64,000 bases of DNA, taken from positions 1-64,000 of the forward strand of contig NW_024883453.1 of assembly GCF_019059575.1 (NCBI RefSeq), in the 5' to 3' direction. Source of the DNA: Amphibalanus amphitrite. Its lineage: Eukaryota; Arthropoda; Thecostraca; Balanomorpha; Balanidae. Position 1 is the first letter of the stretch, and each line of letters starts with the position of its first letter. The position numbers were made by a program, and so were the translations under genes. This document shows positions 52,961 through 63,905 of this stretch, piece after piece. The notes under the pieces were generated by a model. The model searched no databases and was not told where the DNA came from. It worked only from the letters and a program-made list of their open reading frames with translations.

Positions 52961-54937
52961 CACAGATAACAGTAGTACTGGATTGGAAACAGGATTCCGG
53001 TGGCTGCAGTAAGAGGCCGAAAACAGAACCGAATATATCGTGCCCATATTTCGATATCTCCTCTCACAGGCAACAAAAAATATTGGTTTATGTGAATGAA
53101 ACTTATAAAGAAGCAATCGACTAGCCGTGCTCGTGTTTATTGCTGCATTTTTGCATAATGGCAACTTATTTTACTAAACGTTGCTGGTTACACTTTCTTC
53201 ACCGTGGTGAGGGAACGTATGCCACTGATTTGATTATAATGATTTCTCACTCTCATCCACAAAAAGTACTTGTACATACATGGGAGTTTGATCTCTTTAT
53301 TTACATGCTAATCGATACCAGTCCTGTCACAACGAACCATCCAAACGTCACGATTCAAACCAACGTCACAAAACACCCCTTCAAGTGTCACTTCGCTTCG
53401 CCTGCCCTCCCAATTTCGTCAGCGACCTTACTTCCCCGCCTTACATCTTCTTGACCCTGCTGAGCTTTGGCCTCTTGTCGGTCCTCGATCGGGTTGCACC
53501 AGTGGCTGGGGTGTCTGCTTCCTGACTTTCGATGGACAGCGCTGTCTTGAGTGTCTGTCTCACTTATCAGTTACCATGTTTCCACACTTTCCAGCAAATA
53601 GATTGAAAACCGTCGCATACATCTCTGGAAGGAGGCTCCTAAGGACGTCGTGGCTATCATTGTAAACGACTTCCGGTCAGTTCGACATCTCGGTTTACGA
53701 CTATCTTCGTCATTTCTGCGTCACTTCTTGGTTGATCGCAGACCAGCAGCTGGTACCTGTTAGCTTCCGTCTTCGGCAGTTGCCTCCAAATCTGGCAGAT
53801 CCTCACGGTGAGGTCGATGTCTCCCTTGTCTTTCTCCAGTCGTACCTCCAGCGGCGTAGCCCCATGATAGATCAGCAGGCTGGCGGAGGCACCGTACTTG
53901 TTACGCCTGGTGGCCGAGCGCAGAGCCGAGCGGGCCAAGGCGCCGGAGCTGTGTCCCAGGGAGGCCTTGGCGCTGTCATCCAGGTCCTCCATTTCAGTGG
54001 CTTTCGCCACCGCCGCCACTAGCTCCTGGATGACAAGAGCACCATCCTGCTGTCACTCCTGCTGTGATGATGCCATTCGGGCGGAGGCGTCGGTGGGGCT
54101 GAAACGTGACCAGTGACCCGGAGTACCGCCTCATTCTCCAGGAACTGTCGGACACTCGACCAGTTGTAGTTGCCACCTGATAGCTGATATTGTCATTCGT
54201 GAAAAACGCATCGGTCTGGCCCTTCATAACCTGCACGTGTGAGTGGCGTGCGGATGCCATGGCGTTTCGCTGGCCGCTCGTGCACAGGGGGCATCGCGTA
54301 ATCCACGCTGGTCAATACTGACAGGGCTGCGCCGCTCTTGAGCCGACGGCGCTGTCTCTGCATGCCGGTGCGAAATGACCGATCTTCTTCGAAATCTTCC
54401 TTTCTGAAATGCAGCTCACACACAGCGGAATAGTCCTGATCCCACTCAGCCCGGTCACGGTGACCCATGGCGCCAACCCACTGAGCCCGTAGAGATGTTT
54501 CGGTGAGAAAAGCGAATAGGTGGCATGTGAGACATCTCCTGTTCTAATCTTTTGTTCCTCTTGGTTCGTTGGGTTGTAGCCAGAACGGCAGGTTTTTACC
54601 GCTCATTCCCCTCCTCCATTGTTGATGTACCTATACGTATGTAAGGCTTTGCACCACAATTTTTTCAAAAGAAAACACCACGCATTGTGCCCTCTAAATG
54701 ATCAAATTAAAAGTGAAATACTTTAATTTTCAAGCAAATGAAAGTAATTTTGGTAGCTTCGATTTTAAACGTAAACGACAAAGCGCAAAAAAGACGATTT
54801 CTTGCAATACACAACACACAAATTATCCACCCAGCAGCACGCGAGAATCTCATTTTGGCGCCGTCGCATAAAAACATTCGGCCTCTTACTGCAACTGCCA
54901 ATATTCTGTTTCCAATCCAGTACTACTGTTATCTGTG
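52961..54937. mobile_element. P-element-like transposon with THAP remnant
   Basis: The ends are inverted repeats: the first 32 bases, beginning CACAGATAACAGTAGTACTG, are identical, and similarity resumes for GCAGTAAGAGGCCGAA. ACACTGG flanks both ends (52954-52960 and 54938-54944). The next base outwards differs, so the duplication is 7 bp exact, or 8 bp with one mismatch. A minus-strand THAP domain close to the right end is the N-terminal domain expected of a P transposase. At 1977 bp it is shorter than an intact P-type gene would need, so it is likely internally deleted. Confidence 0.75.
53657..54540 (-). pseudogene. THAP-domain (P-transposase-like) gene remnant
   Basis: On the minus strand, 54540-54350 encodes a full C2CH THAP signature: CLTC, then 34 residues including LRAQWVGAMG, then CELH, followed by FRKEDFEED and LKSGAALSVL. 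The last matches the AVPxxF-type end of the domain. Upstream in frame there is a stop (or a TTAG acceptor) just before the first cysteine. The reading continues to 54193, then breaks. A second open stretch at 54019-53657 (RLEKDKGDIDLTVRICQIW) is not recognised and may be the rest of the transposase or an added exon. It is probably inactive. Confidence 0.7.
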
Positions 54938-54944
54938 ACACTGG

Positions 54945-55732
54945 TAATCTTACATGTTTGTGTGTGTTCGGTTTTATCCTTCTATGGCTTTCCTTTGCTA
55001 TTATTATTTCAATAGGTGTTTCTTGAGTTTTTAATGTATTGACATTACCCGACATATCAAATTCATGCTCTGTGCCCTTCTCTGTTGCCACCACACATTC
55101 CACGATCGATCGACTGCAGCTTATGAGCACTGAGCATGGACATGACGTCAAACGCGGCTGTGATTATTGGGTCGATGGACGGAGGGCCATCCGACAGTAG
55201 TGTTAGTGTGGAACAGCCGGGAGAGATGAGGGAACACCGGGCGAGGGGAGTGTCGAACGATCAATTTTGGATGATAGCAGCAGACAAAAAGTGCCACTGC
55301 CACTGCCGATGCCTCAAGTGTCAAGAATGAAATCGAAAATTGTGAAATTTAGAAGGAGCGCGGCAAGGTGAAATTGTGCAGACGGGACGCTAGAATGAGT
55401 GACTAGGCAGGAGGGGCTGGCTTATTAGCCGGCGTGGGAGCGTCTGGTGATTGTCGAGCTTACTTACCCACTCCTCATCGAGAGTATGCTAAAAACAGCT
55501 CGCCTGTTTTGAAAATGTGAACATTCGTGGTCAATATCGATTGTTTCAAATATCCCTCCTGGTTGCAAGTTTTAGTAACGAGAATTCACTTACAACAGAA
55601 TAATGCGACCATCCGAATGAAGCACTACCGCATCTGGCTGGCTCCATTCGCTGATCGGGAAGTTCTCGTCGTTAATATGTTACCGCCCCCCGAGGGACTG
55701 GCATACACGTTCAGCTCGATTGGCACGATCAT
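54945..55732. other. gene-free stretch
   Basis: AT-rich at first. A palindromic TGACGTCA lies at about 55143 and ATCGATCGAT near 55104. No exon is recognised with confidence. Confidence 0.45.
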
Positions 55733-57430
55733 TTGAGCCTGCTTATATCCGCCACTGAACTAAACTGTCAAAACCGGCCCATCCCCGCCACTGGCGGCCA
55801 AAGCCGGCCCATCCCCGCCACTGGCCAGCGGCGCCTGACTGATGCCGATTGCGCTGGTTTCAGATCAGCGCCGCATGCCGTGAGCCTGTGGCGGGGATGG
55901 GAAGCGGCCGCAGCTCGAACACCACCCCAAGCCGTCCGCCGATCCACCGGGGAGCGATCCGGCACTCCCAGGCTGCGGCACCACCGGTCGCACAGACAGA
56001 GGAGCTCCCGGCCGGTCTGCTCGTCCGCCGACTGCCTGAGACCGCCTCTTGAGGGCTCCTTGTCGGCTGATGTGTCTCTACGCCACGGGCACCGGCACAA
56101 ACAGAGCCTGAAGGCCGCCCAGAGGACAGAGCCGCTGCCGCTGCGTGCTCACCTGACTGGCGCTACTGCGCTCCCTCAGCCATTCGGTGGGAGTGAGACC
56201 GAACAGGACTGGTTGGAGGATGATCCATACTCCGACCCTGACCGCTATGTGCCGTCAATGGTGAAGGAAATAGCCCTGGCCGGCCGTCGAGGCTCAGAGT
56301 TGGTCGGTGCTAGTTTACCACTGCCATGGCTGCGGACATCGACTGAGGGTTCTGAGTCCCGCCTGGCGCTCCAGACCCGCGTGCGACGTAATCACGCTGA
56401 GGAGGTTTGCGAGCGGGAGCGGTTTGGCGCCCCGTGTGACGAGTCGGCCGGCCCGCCGCCCGTCCAGGACTCTAACGTTGTGATGGTGGGAGGTAGTGAG
56501 AGTGCCACCATCAGCGCTTTGCGCCGCTGCGGCAGACAGCTGCGCTTCAAGGTGCGAGACCTGGCCGCCATTCCGGCCGTACTGTACCGCTTCCGCGACC
56601 ACAGCGCTCTCTATCAACTGTTAGTGTACGTGAGCAGCGACGGGGGCGCTGCGGTCGGCCGCCAGTTGCAGAAGACTCTGCGGGCTATGGCGGAGCTGTT
56701 TGGCGGTTACAGCCTGGTCTACCTGCCCGAGCCGGTGCCCTCGCAGCTGACTGCGCTGGCGTACGAGTTCTGTCAGCACGGCGCCGGCCCGTGCCGCTGG
56801 ACGGACGACCTGACTCCGCTGCTGGCCGCCGCCAGTCGGCTGACGCGTAACGCTCAGCTCCTGAACGCCTATGACGCCGGGGTGAGCGGCGGCGGTGAAA
56901 CGTGCAGCGTGCCATCGCCGGCCGACCCGGAGGCCAGTCACACCCTGCTGCAGCAGCTGGAGCAGCTGGCCGAGCTGTGGTGCCGCGGCCGCTGGCATAC
57001 CGTGCTGGAGATCGTCCTGCCGTCCGACCGGCCGGCGCTGCAGCCCACGAAACCCCAGTCAGTCCCTGTCTGCAGCCCACGAAACCCCAGTCAGTCCCCG
57101 CCTGCAGCCCACGAAACCCCAGTCAGTCCCCGCCTGCAGCCCACGAATGACGAAACCCCAGTCAGTCCCCGCCTGCAGCCCACGAAACCCCAGTCAGTCC
57201 CCGCCTGCAGCCCACGAAACCCCAGTCAGTCCCCGCCTGCAGCCCACGAAACCCCAGTCAGTCCCCGCCTGCAGCCCAGGAAACCCCAGTCAGTCCCTGT
57301 CTGCAGCCCAGCAAACCCCAGTCAGTCCCTGTCTGCAGCCCATGAAACCCCAGTCAGTCCCCGCCTGCATTCACCAAAACCCCAGGCCCAGTCAGTCCCT
57401 GTCTGCAGCCCACGAAACCCCAGTTAGTCC
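55733..57430 (+). CDS. hypothetical protein; unrecognised single frame entering a minisatellite
   Basis: A long uninterrupted frame of 564 codons. The part from about 56160 to 57035 looks like coding DNA: mixed composition with many acidic and aliphatic residues and regular heptad-like leucines (for example DLAAIPAVLYRFRDHSALYQ, LQQLEQLAELWCRGRWHTV). The first ~130 codons are Arg/Pro/Ser-rich and contain a short duplication (NRPIPATGG, SRPIPATGQ), so the true start may be inside or an upstream exon may exist. The last ~130 codons are read from a 32-bp tandem repeat and are unlikely to be meaningful protein. I do not recognise the family. No clear splice donor was settled on before the repeat. 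Confidence 0.45.
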
Positions 57431-57660
57431 CTGTCTGCAGCCCACGGAACCCCAGCCAGTTCCCAACTGCCTTCACCAAAAACCCAGTCAGTCCCCGCCT
57501 GCAGCCCACAAAACCCCAGTCAGTTCCCACCTGCCTGCACCAAAACTCCAGTCAATTCCCGTCTGCCTTCGCCAAAACCCCAGTATGTCGCTGTCTGCAG
57601 CCCACAAAACCTCAGTCAGTTCCCGCCTGCATGCACCAAAACCCCAGTCAGTTTCCGTAC
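57038..57660. repeat. 32-bp minisatellite (CTGCAGCCCACGAAACCCCA...)
   Basis: Tandem copies starting CTGCAG at 57038, 57070, 57102 and so on. The unit is CTGCAGCCCACGAAACCCCA followed by GTCAGTCCCCGC. Copies are regular to about 57360, then increasingly diverged (TTCACCAAAACCCCAG variants). All three plus-strand frames are open for most of its length. Confidence 0.95.
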
Positions 57661-57721
57661 TCTGCTCTCCCAAGCCCTGTTTAGTTTTTTTTTTTAAATA
57701 AATTTAGTCCGAACCTTTTGA

Positions 57722-58038
57722 TGGGAAGGATTCACAAGGACAGAGCCACCGCTAAGCGAAGCTTGTTGCGATGACCCTACCCTCTACCCTCCGATCGCGC
57801 AATTCCGATTCTATGGCAGAATTTAGAGTCCAAAGTTTAACGTGCGCACAAAGCCGCGCACGGCCGGTCCCCTCGCTGACTTCGCCTGGCTACGGCCTGC
57901 CACCAACCGCAACCATACCTGTCAGGAGGCCCATAAATGTCGAGCGCCCGTCGCGCTTCGAACCCGGACTGTTATAACCGGGAACGCGTGCTCTCACCAC
58001 GCGGAGTCCAACGCTCTAACCAACTGAGCTACGGGACC
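57722..58038 (-). mobile_element. tRNA-derived SINE
   Basis: Read on the minus strand from 58038, it starts GGTCCCGTAGCTCAGTTGG, a good acceptor/D-arm with the A box TAGCTCAGTTGG. About 66 bases after the A box comes a B-box-like GGGTTCGAAGC. The anticodon and T stems cannot be folded, so it is not a working tRNA. A tRNA-unrelated body of ~210 bp follows, ending near GTCATCGCAACAAGCTTCGC. The family is not recognised. The left end is approximate. Confidence 0.7.
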
Positions 58039-58041
58039 GGC

Positions 58042-58565
58042 AGTTTAGCTGTAAACCCTCGTTAGCCCCCTTTGAACTTCATTCGATCTCTTTCGGCTCC
58101 CACCAAACATTTTTGACCATCACCAAACCTCTGTCGACCTTCCCTAAAGCCCCTCCGCCCTTCATGAACACCCAGTCAGCCGTTGCCAAACCCCTGTCTG
58201 CCCCATCAAACTTCTGCCAGTCCCTGCCAGTTGTCAAGCGAAGCCCGTGAGTTAAGCTGGTTCCGAAGCTTGTAGCCGCGCTTTTATTGCATTGTTTATT
58301 TTATTGCCTGCTCGGCTCGCTGAATGCTAGAGCTTGTCGTACTTTACGGTAATAATTTATGCTTACATATATACCCCGTCTCACATTCTGGCCTATCTTT
58401 AAAATGTCGATGCATATCCTCAGAAAGAAATATGTAACAATAGAGCCTCAACAGTAACTGTGTGGTAAGATATATCAAGCAAGTCCTTCATTAGGGCGAA
58501 AGCTAAGGGACGATTTTAAGTAGATAGGCTAGGTACCATAGTCTTAGTGCAGCCTGCAAGAGCCT
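58042..58565. other. decayed continuation of the minisatellite, then AT-rich DNA
   Basis: To about 58240, CACCAAAC.TCTGTC- and CCCAGTCAGCC-type words continue the array interrupted by the SINE. The rest is non-coding. Confidence 0.55.
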
Positions 58566-58569
58566 TTAA

Positions 58570-59058
58570 AGGGACCCTCCCACCTTCAAAAAAGTTTATG
58601 AATTGGCATGAAAGTGATGTCGCTCGGTTCAGAAAGAGCGAAAACGAATATCTACCAAATTTCACCGAAAAATATTCACCGGTTTTCAAGATATTAGACT
58701 TTTACTTTTGTTTACTTTTTGGGATCTCCGCTGTTCCTAGCGACTTTATTTGGAAGCAATTGTTTGGCAGCTGAAAGTGCGGCACTTGTTGCGCGCAAAG
58801 CAGCATATACCACCGCGTGCTACAAAACGTTTTAGTCAAACAATTAAAAATAGTTAGATATCTGCGCTGACGTCACACATTCAGAGGGGTATTCCTATGC
58901 ATTAGCCCCTCTGAATGAAAATGCTGCAATTTTGAAATTCAATATTTCCGATTTAAGGCATTTCTCGATGTTGTGAGTGCCGAAACCGGTAATTTTGAGC
59001 CAGGGACCCCATTTTGGCTATCTCAACTCAAATCTAATGTTAAGGTGGGAGGGTCCCT
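58570..59058. mobile_element. TTAA-flanked (piggyBac-type) MITE, 489 bp
   Basis: Inverted ends AGGGACCCTCCCACCTT and AAGGTGGGAGGGTCCCT, with TTAA at 58566-58569 and 59059-59062. There is no coding capacity. A further short inverted pair (TCAGAGGGGTATT / AGCCCCTCTGA) lies in the interior near 58880-58916. Confidence 0.88.
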
Positions 59059-59062
59059 TTAA

Positions 59063-59384
59063 AGGTCATCAATTCCTATTTATAATGTAGCAGCCACACA
59101 GTGTTCCTTTATCTTTTGTCGTTCGCGGACTTTCTGACCGGCCGCTCGTCTTCCAATTTGCTGTGCCCGTGGTTCTGTTCTTTGTAATTCTGCAACAATG
59201 GCGTCTCCCGGATTACGGGCAGTCTGCTGATCAGCGCTTATTCGACAGAGCAGAATTTAAAGCCGGCCGTAATGCAATTGGTGACCACGGGTGGAAACCT
59301 GGCCTCATCAGAGAGTGGGGCAGGGACTGGGGGATTCTGTCCCGTCAGACTTTTCCAGCCAGGCAGCAGTCGGAATAGGGAACT
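59063..59384. other. gene-free stretch upstream of the receptor exons
   Basis: A frame starting at 59163 opens with hydrophobic residues (VVLFFVIL), but has no splice link to the first recognised receptor exon, so I do not call it. Confidence 0.35.
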
Positions 59385-59605
59385 GGGTCTCGTTTCATAA
59401 AGCGAGTCCGTAACTTACGCCGGTTTTTGGGCTTGTATTGCAAGCGCATGTGAAGCGATAAATTTATTTCCCCTTCTCCCTTCTGTTCTTGCTTGCAAGA
59501 TAAATAAATTTGAGTATTCAAACTATCGTCATCGCTTCACATGCACTTGTAATACAAGCCCCAAAACCGGCGTAAGTTACGGACTCGCTTTATGATACGA
59601 GGCCC
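59385..59605. mobile_element. 221-bp palindromic MITE
   Basis: The left arm GGGTCTCGTTTCATAAAGCG, continuing AGTCCGTAACTTACGCCGG, is mirrored by CCGGCGTAAGTTACGGACTC, ending GCTTTATGATACGAGGCCC. An inner pair GCATGTGAAGCGAT / ATCGCTTCACATGC extends the stem. It is strongly foldable. The family is not recognised. Confidence 0.9.
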
Positions 59606-59834
59606 TGGTCACGCTGTCCAATGGATGCCCGGCAGCGCGAGAACACGGTGGGAGCACCGGGACTGACAAAGGTTTGGTGAGGATAGCCGCCCTATGCAGT
59701 TACAGGGAAGGTCACCTTTTACCCGGGCAGCCATGGGGGGTTGGGGTTTGGTGGTTTATTTTGGGTTTGGGTGTTTGTTGGTTTGGGATAAGTGATGCAA
59801 TATGAATTCATCATGTCTGATTGCTTGATTTCAG

Positions 59835-62695
59835 AGGCAAGTCTTCCAACAGTCTGGGTATTTCGGACATCTTGCCTCTCAATATGAAGCTTTACGACAA
59901 GAACCAGCCACCCAAGTACCGCGGGGAGCCGACCACTGTCTATTTCCATGTCACCGTCATCAGCTTGGATTCCATCAATGAAGAGTCAATGGTAAGAGAA
60001 CGCGGAATGTCAGATTTAACAATTCAAATAAAGTGGAAGCTTTTTTTGCTAGAAGTGGAATTGGCGAGGTCGAAACGGTGCATTTTGAGCTGTGTGCGTC
60101 TAGAGTTTTTAACCATTACCTATTTAGGAAAAATATGTCGATAAGTTGCCAATTTCCGAAGGCCTCTTCTTGCATTGATTATATTTCCGGATAATTTCCC
60201 TCATTTTGTAAACCAAAATCGTTAAAAAGAAAATACGGTGAAATTTTTACTAGCCGCTGCTTTAGATGCATGTCAAACTATTTCGTCTCTAGAGAGCGAA
60301 ACGCAAAATCACTTCAGGAGGATAAAAGATACATCATTTGTAGGTATAGTAAATGTCACAAGCTCACTATTCTGAATGCGTGCCATTACGGATTGAGACT
60401 TTCTGGGGCGTGCTCGTACTCTTATGGCCGGTCAAGTTTTGATATTCTATATTAAAGTCGCCATTCTGATGAAAGCGGCGGCTTTGGGCCGTGCCGGTGG
60501 GTTGCGCCAATCTGAAAGATCCTAAAGACGGCCGCGGCAGGGCAAGAGCTCGACGAGCGCCGCGTAGCCGGCTGAATCGATGCGTCGCCGGAGCGGCAGC
60601 GACTCTGAAGGGTGCTTGACGGCTGCTGAATCCGGCGGCGGACACGACGAGCTCTGATTCAGACTCGCTGAGGAGGTGCTCCAGTGGTGCTCCTCGGCCC
60701 GATCGGCCCCGTGATTAGACCGCGCTGCACGGCCGACGGCACAGACCGCCGCCGCCGCCGCAGCGCCCGCCGACCGACCGACCCCGAGCGGCCACCGACA
60801 GACCGGAGCGCTCGACGGAGCGGCTGCACGCGAATTATAATTGTTATGCTATACTGAAATAAGTCTTATTGTGTATCACTTTCTTATTGTCATTTGTATT
60901 TTGTAACAGCAAAATTACCGCTTATTGAGCAAAGTCGCACGTTTCCGTCGCATTAGTCCCGTCAGCGGGCACGCGCTTTGCGGCACAGCATATATGCAGG
61001 GCCTGCAGTTTCACTAACTGCCACTAGATGGCAGCAGCCAAACGCCTGCAGTCATGCTGTGCCGCAATGCTCAGTAGTTTCTTTAGCTGCCACTAGATGG
61101 CAGCAGCAAAACGCCTGCAGTCATGCTGTGCCGCAATGCTCAGTAGTTTCTTTAGCTGCCACTAGATGGCAGCAGCAAAACGCCTGCAGTCATGCTGTGC
61201 CGCAATGCGCAGCAGTTTCCCTAGCTGCCACTAAATGGCAGAAGCAAAACGCCTGCAGTCATACCTACTGTGCCGCAATGCGCAGTAGTTTCACTAGCTG
61301 CTAGCAGCAAAACGCCTGCAGTCTGTCGCCAGATGGCAAAGCTCAGGCAAAGCTTCTTGGGGATCATTGCGGCACAGCATAACTGCAGGCGTTTTGCTGC
61401 TGCCATCTAGTGGCAGCTAGTATAACTACTGTGCATTGCGGCACAGCATGACTGCAGGCGTTTTGCTACTGCCATCCAGTGGCAGCTAGTGAAACTGCTG
61501 CGCATAGCGGCACAGCATGACTGCAGGCGGTTTGCTCCTGCCATCTAGCGGCAGCTAGTAAAACTTCTGAGCATTGCGGCACAGCATCACAGCAGGCGTT
61601 TTGCTCCTGTCATCTAGTGGCAGTTAGTGAAACTACTTAGCGTTGCGGCACAGCATGGCTGCAGGCGTTTTGCTACTGCCATCTAGTGGCAGCTGGTGAA
61701 GTTACTGGTCATTGCGGCACAGTATCACCGCATATACCTAGGCGTTGATAAAGCTGTATGGTGATGGTGCTAAGTCTCACATGTGTTTCGTTTGTTTCGG
61801 CCGGGCTATTTACGGATTTGCGACCGAAAAATAGTCGACTTTACTGTTTTTTTTTCTAATCGGCACTGAAATAATGACTAGTATTGTATTGTCATTTGTC
61901 TTCCCGGTCTCCTGCGTACAGCCATAACACAGCCGGAACGCAACTTCCTGGAACACATCCCACAGTATAACTTCTACATGACATACCTACCACGACAGCC
62001 ACTACCCACACTGATTATATTGCCTCGGGCTGCGGCAGACGTACGTGGCGGACGTGTTTCTGGCGCAGAGCTGGCGCGACCACCGGCTCCGACTGCCCGA
62101 GAACATGACCGAAGAGTACCGCATCCTCGACGTCAACTGGCTGCTCAACATCTGGCGGCCAGACTGCATCTTCAAGAACGCCAAGAAGGTCACCTTTCAC
62201 GAGATGTCGGTGCCCAATCACTACCTCTGGCTGTACAAGGACAAGACGCTACTCTACATGAGCAAGTGAGTTGGATAAAGGAAGGAGGACTGTCGCCGCT
62301 TGTAGTACCCCTCTCACTGTCGCAGTAGTTTACGCAACGCAGTAGTTTACGTCTACGCACGTAACGACATTACCTTTTTAGTTTTTGGATCTTCGAACAG
62401 TTTGTGATTTATCTCCGCAAAACCCGGCTCCTGTTCTAGTCCCATTCTTCTTAAATTGCTTTAAATCGTCTTTAAAGGACCAATAGTCTGACTCGTGGCC
62501 GGCATATTCTGCGATCATAGTTTTCACGCATGTTGAGACTTGAGTGTCAGCATTTCGTCTTCCTGTTCAATTACTTATCGACATTATCTAACAATAATTG
62601 TCCTTTTTGCAGATTAACTTTGGTTCTGTCTTGCGCTATGAAGTTTGAAGCATATCCACACGACACTCAATCGTGTTCAATGATGATCGAGAGCT
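59835..62695 (+). CDS. Cys-loop ligand-gated ion channel, extracellular domain, partial
   Basis: Three exons of one gene: 59835-59991, 62039-62265 and 62613-62695, with GT-AG borders and matching phases (0, 2, 1). They encode the ligand-binding domain up to the Cys-loop. Exon 1 carries PPKYRGEPTTVYFHVTVISL and DSINEESM (early beta strands). Exon 2 has TYVADVFLAQSWRDHRL, LLNIWRPDCIF and the loop with HLYLWLYKDK-like residues. Exon 3 holds the Cys-loop CAMKFEAYPHDTQSC, with cysteines 13 residues apart. The sequence is closest to arthropod anion channels of the pHCl/GluCl/GlyR group, but subtype and ligand cannot be set without loop C and M2. The signal peptide exon upstream and all membrane segments downstream are not in the window. 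Intron 1 contains the 69-bp repeat array. Confidence 0.88.
60972..61735. repeat. inverted pair of 69-bp tandem arrays, each unit with a CTCF-like core
   Basis: Left array: units at exactly 69 bp, with cores CCACTAGATGGCAGC at 61021, 61090 and 61159 and a variant at 61228. A deleted unit (about 61297) and a partial core near 61329 follow. Right array, opposite orientation: cores (read on minus) occupy 61399-61413, 61468-61482, 61537-61551, 61606-61620 and 61675-61689, again at exactly 69 bp. Four of the nine match CCASYAGRKGGCRSY exactly; four others have one change and the 61228 copy has two. The rest of the unit carries CAAAACGCCTGCAGTCATGC and TGTGCCGCAATG. It lies in the receptor's intron. 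Confidence 0.93.
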
Positions 62696-63415
62696 GTGAG
62701 TATTCGTTTTCTGTCAGCCAGTGCCTATGTGTCAGCCAATCTGGTGTGCTCAAATGTTTACTCAGTTACCCAAAACCTCGGTGAAATTTTACAGTGAATC
62801 AAAAGTGAAATTTGGATATCATATATCACTAGAGGGACAGCATTACGCGCAGCGTAAAGAGGGACAGCATTACGTGCAGCGTAATAAATCAAGTTTCAAT
62901 AAAATCGGCCAAGTAGCGGCCGAGTTATGGCCAGAATAAATTTGGCGTCTCCTCCTGGCCGGCGGTGCTCTGTTTCGGTATTCATTGCCAAAGGTCAACG
63001 ACCTCCGACTCTGTTTTCCCTCATTTTCGCAGCGAACAATCTGAGCCTAGGGCGCGTGCTCTCTGATCGGCGCCGGCCGCGGCCAAAATTCCGCAAAGAT
63101 GCGCCCGCCACGTGCAAACCGGCGAGCGCACCCCCACCAAAATTTAATACGACAAACAGATGCACGCGTCCGACTTTAGTCCAAAATTCCACCCCCGTAG
63201 CCCGCACCGTTCCGGAGCAATAGCCCTTAAAGCGTGACTGACGCGTTTCATACATACATTTTGATTTTTATATATGTAAACTAGAGGGACAGCATTACGC
63301 GCAGCGTAATAAGTCATTTTCAATAAAATCGGCCTAGTAGCGGCCGAGTTATGGCCAGAATAAATTTGGCGTCTCCTCCTGGCCGGCGGTGCTCTGTTCC
63401 GGTATTCATTGCCAA

Positions 63416-63428
63416 AGGTCAGTGACCT
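63416..63428. promoter_or_regulatory. perfect IR1 site AGGTCA-G-TGACCT in repeat unit 2
   Basis: Exact inverted AGGTCA with a one-base spacer, the EcR/USP consensus geometry. Unit 1 has the same site with one change (AGGTCA-A-CGACCT, 62992-63004). Confidence 0.5.
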
Positions 63429-63892
63429 TCCGGCTCTGATTTCGCTCAGTTTGGCAAGCGAAGAAACTGAGCCTAAGGCGCGTGCTCTCTGCTCGAAGCC
63501 GGCCGCGGCCAAAATCCCGCAAAGATGCGCCCGCCACGTGCAAACCACCGAACCCACCCCCACCAAAATTTAACACGACAAACAGATGCACGCGTCCGAC
63601 TTATGTCCAAAATTTCACCCCCGCAGCCCGCACCGTTCCGGAGCAATAGCCCGCCAAGCGTGACTGACGCGTTACATACATACATACATACATACATACG
63701 TACAGACGTTTTGATTTTTATATATGTAACTAGAGGGACAGCATTACGCGCAGCGTAAAGAGGGACAGCATTACGTGCAGCGTAATAAATCAATTTTCGT
63801 TAAAATCGGCCCAGTAGCGGCCGAGTTATGGCTAGAATAAATCTGGCGTCTCCTCCTGGCCGGCGGTGCTCTGTTCCGGTATTCATTGCCAA

Positions 63893-63905
63893 AGGTCAGT
63901 GACCT
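63893..63905. promoter_or_regulatory. perfect IR1 site AGGTCA-G-TGACCT in repeat unit 3
   Basis: Same site at the same place in the third unit, so it is a fixed part of the repeat. Confidence 0.5.

Noticed and set aside
57936..58038. A functional tRNA gene on the minus strand
   Set aside because: The D arm and A box are good, but the anticodon and T stems do not pair and the A-to-B box distance is too long. It fits a SINE head.
59163..59378. Signal-peptide exon of the Cys-loop receptor
   Set aside because: The hydrophobic start is suggestive, but there is no splice donor in a compatible phase and a MITE follows immediately.
61000..61720. Protein-coding repeats (frames reading SLAATRWQQQNACSHAVPQC)
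   Set aside because: They are translations of the 69-bp tandem unit. The opposite strand and the inverted half are equally open, and the array is inside an intron.
62927..63800. Several overlapping frames in the last kilobase
   Set aside because: They repeat with the ~450-bp tandem unit and have no recognisable domain.
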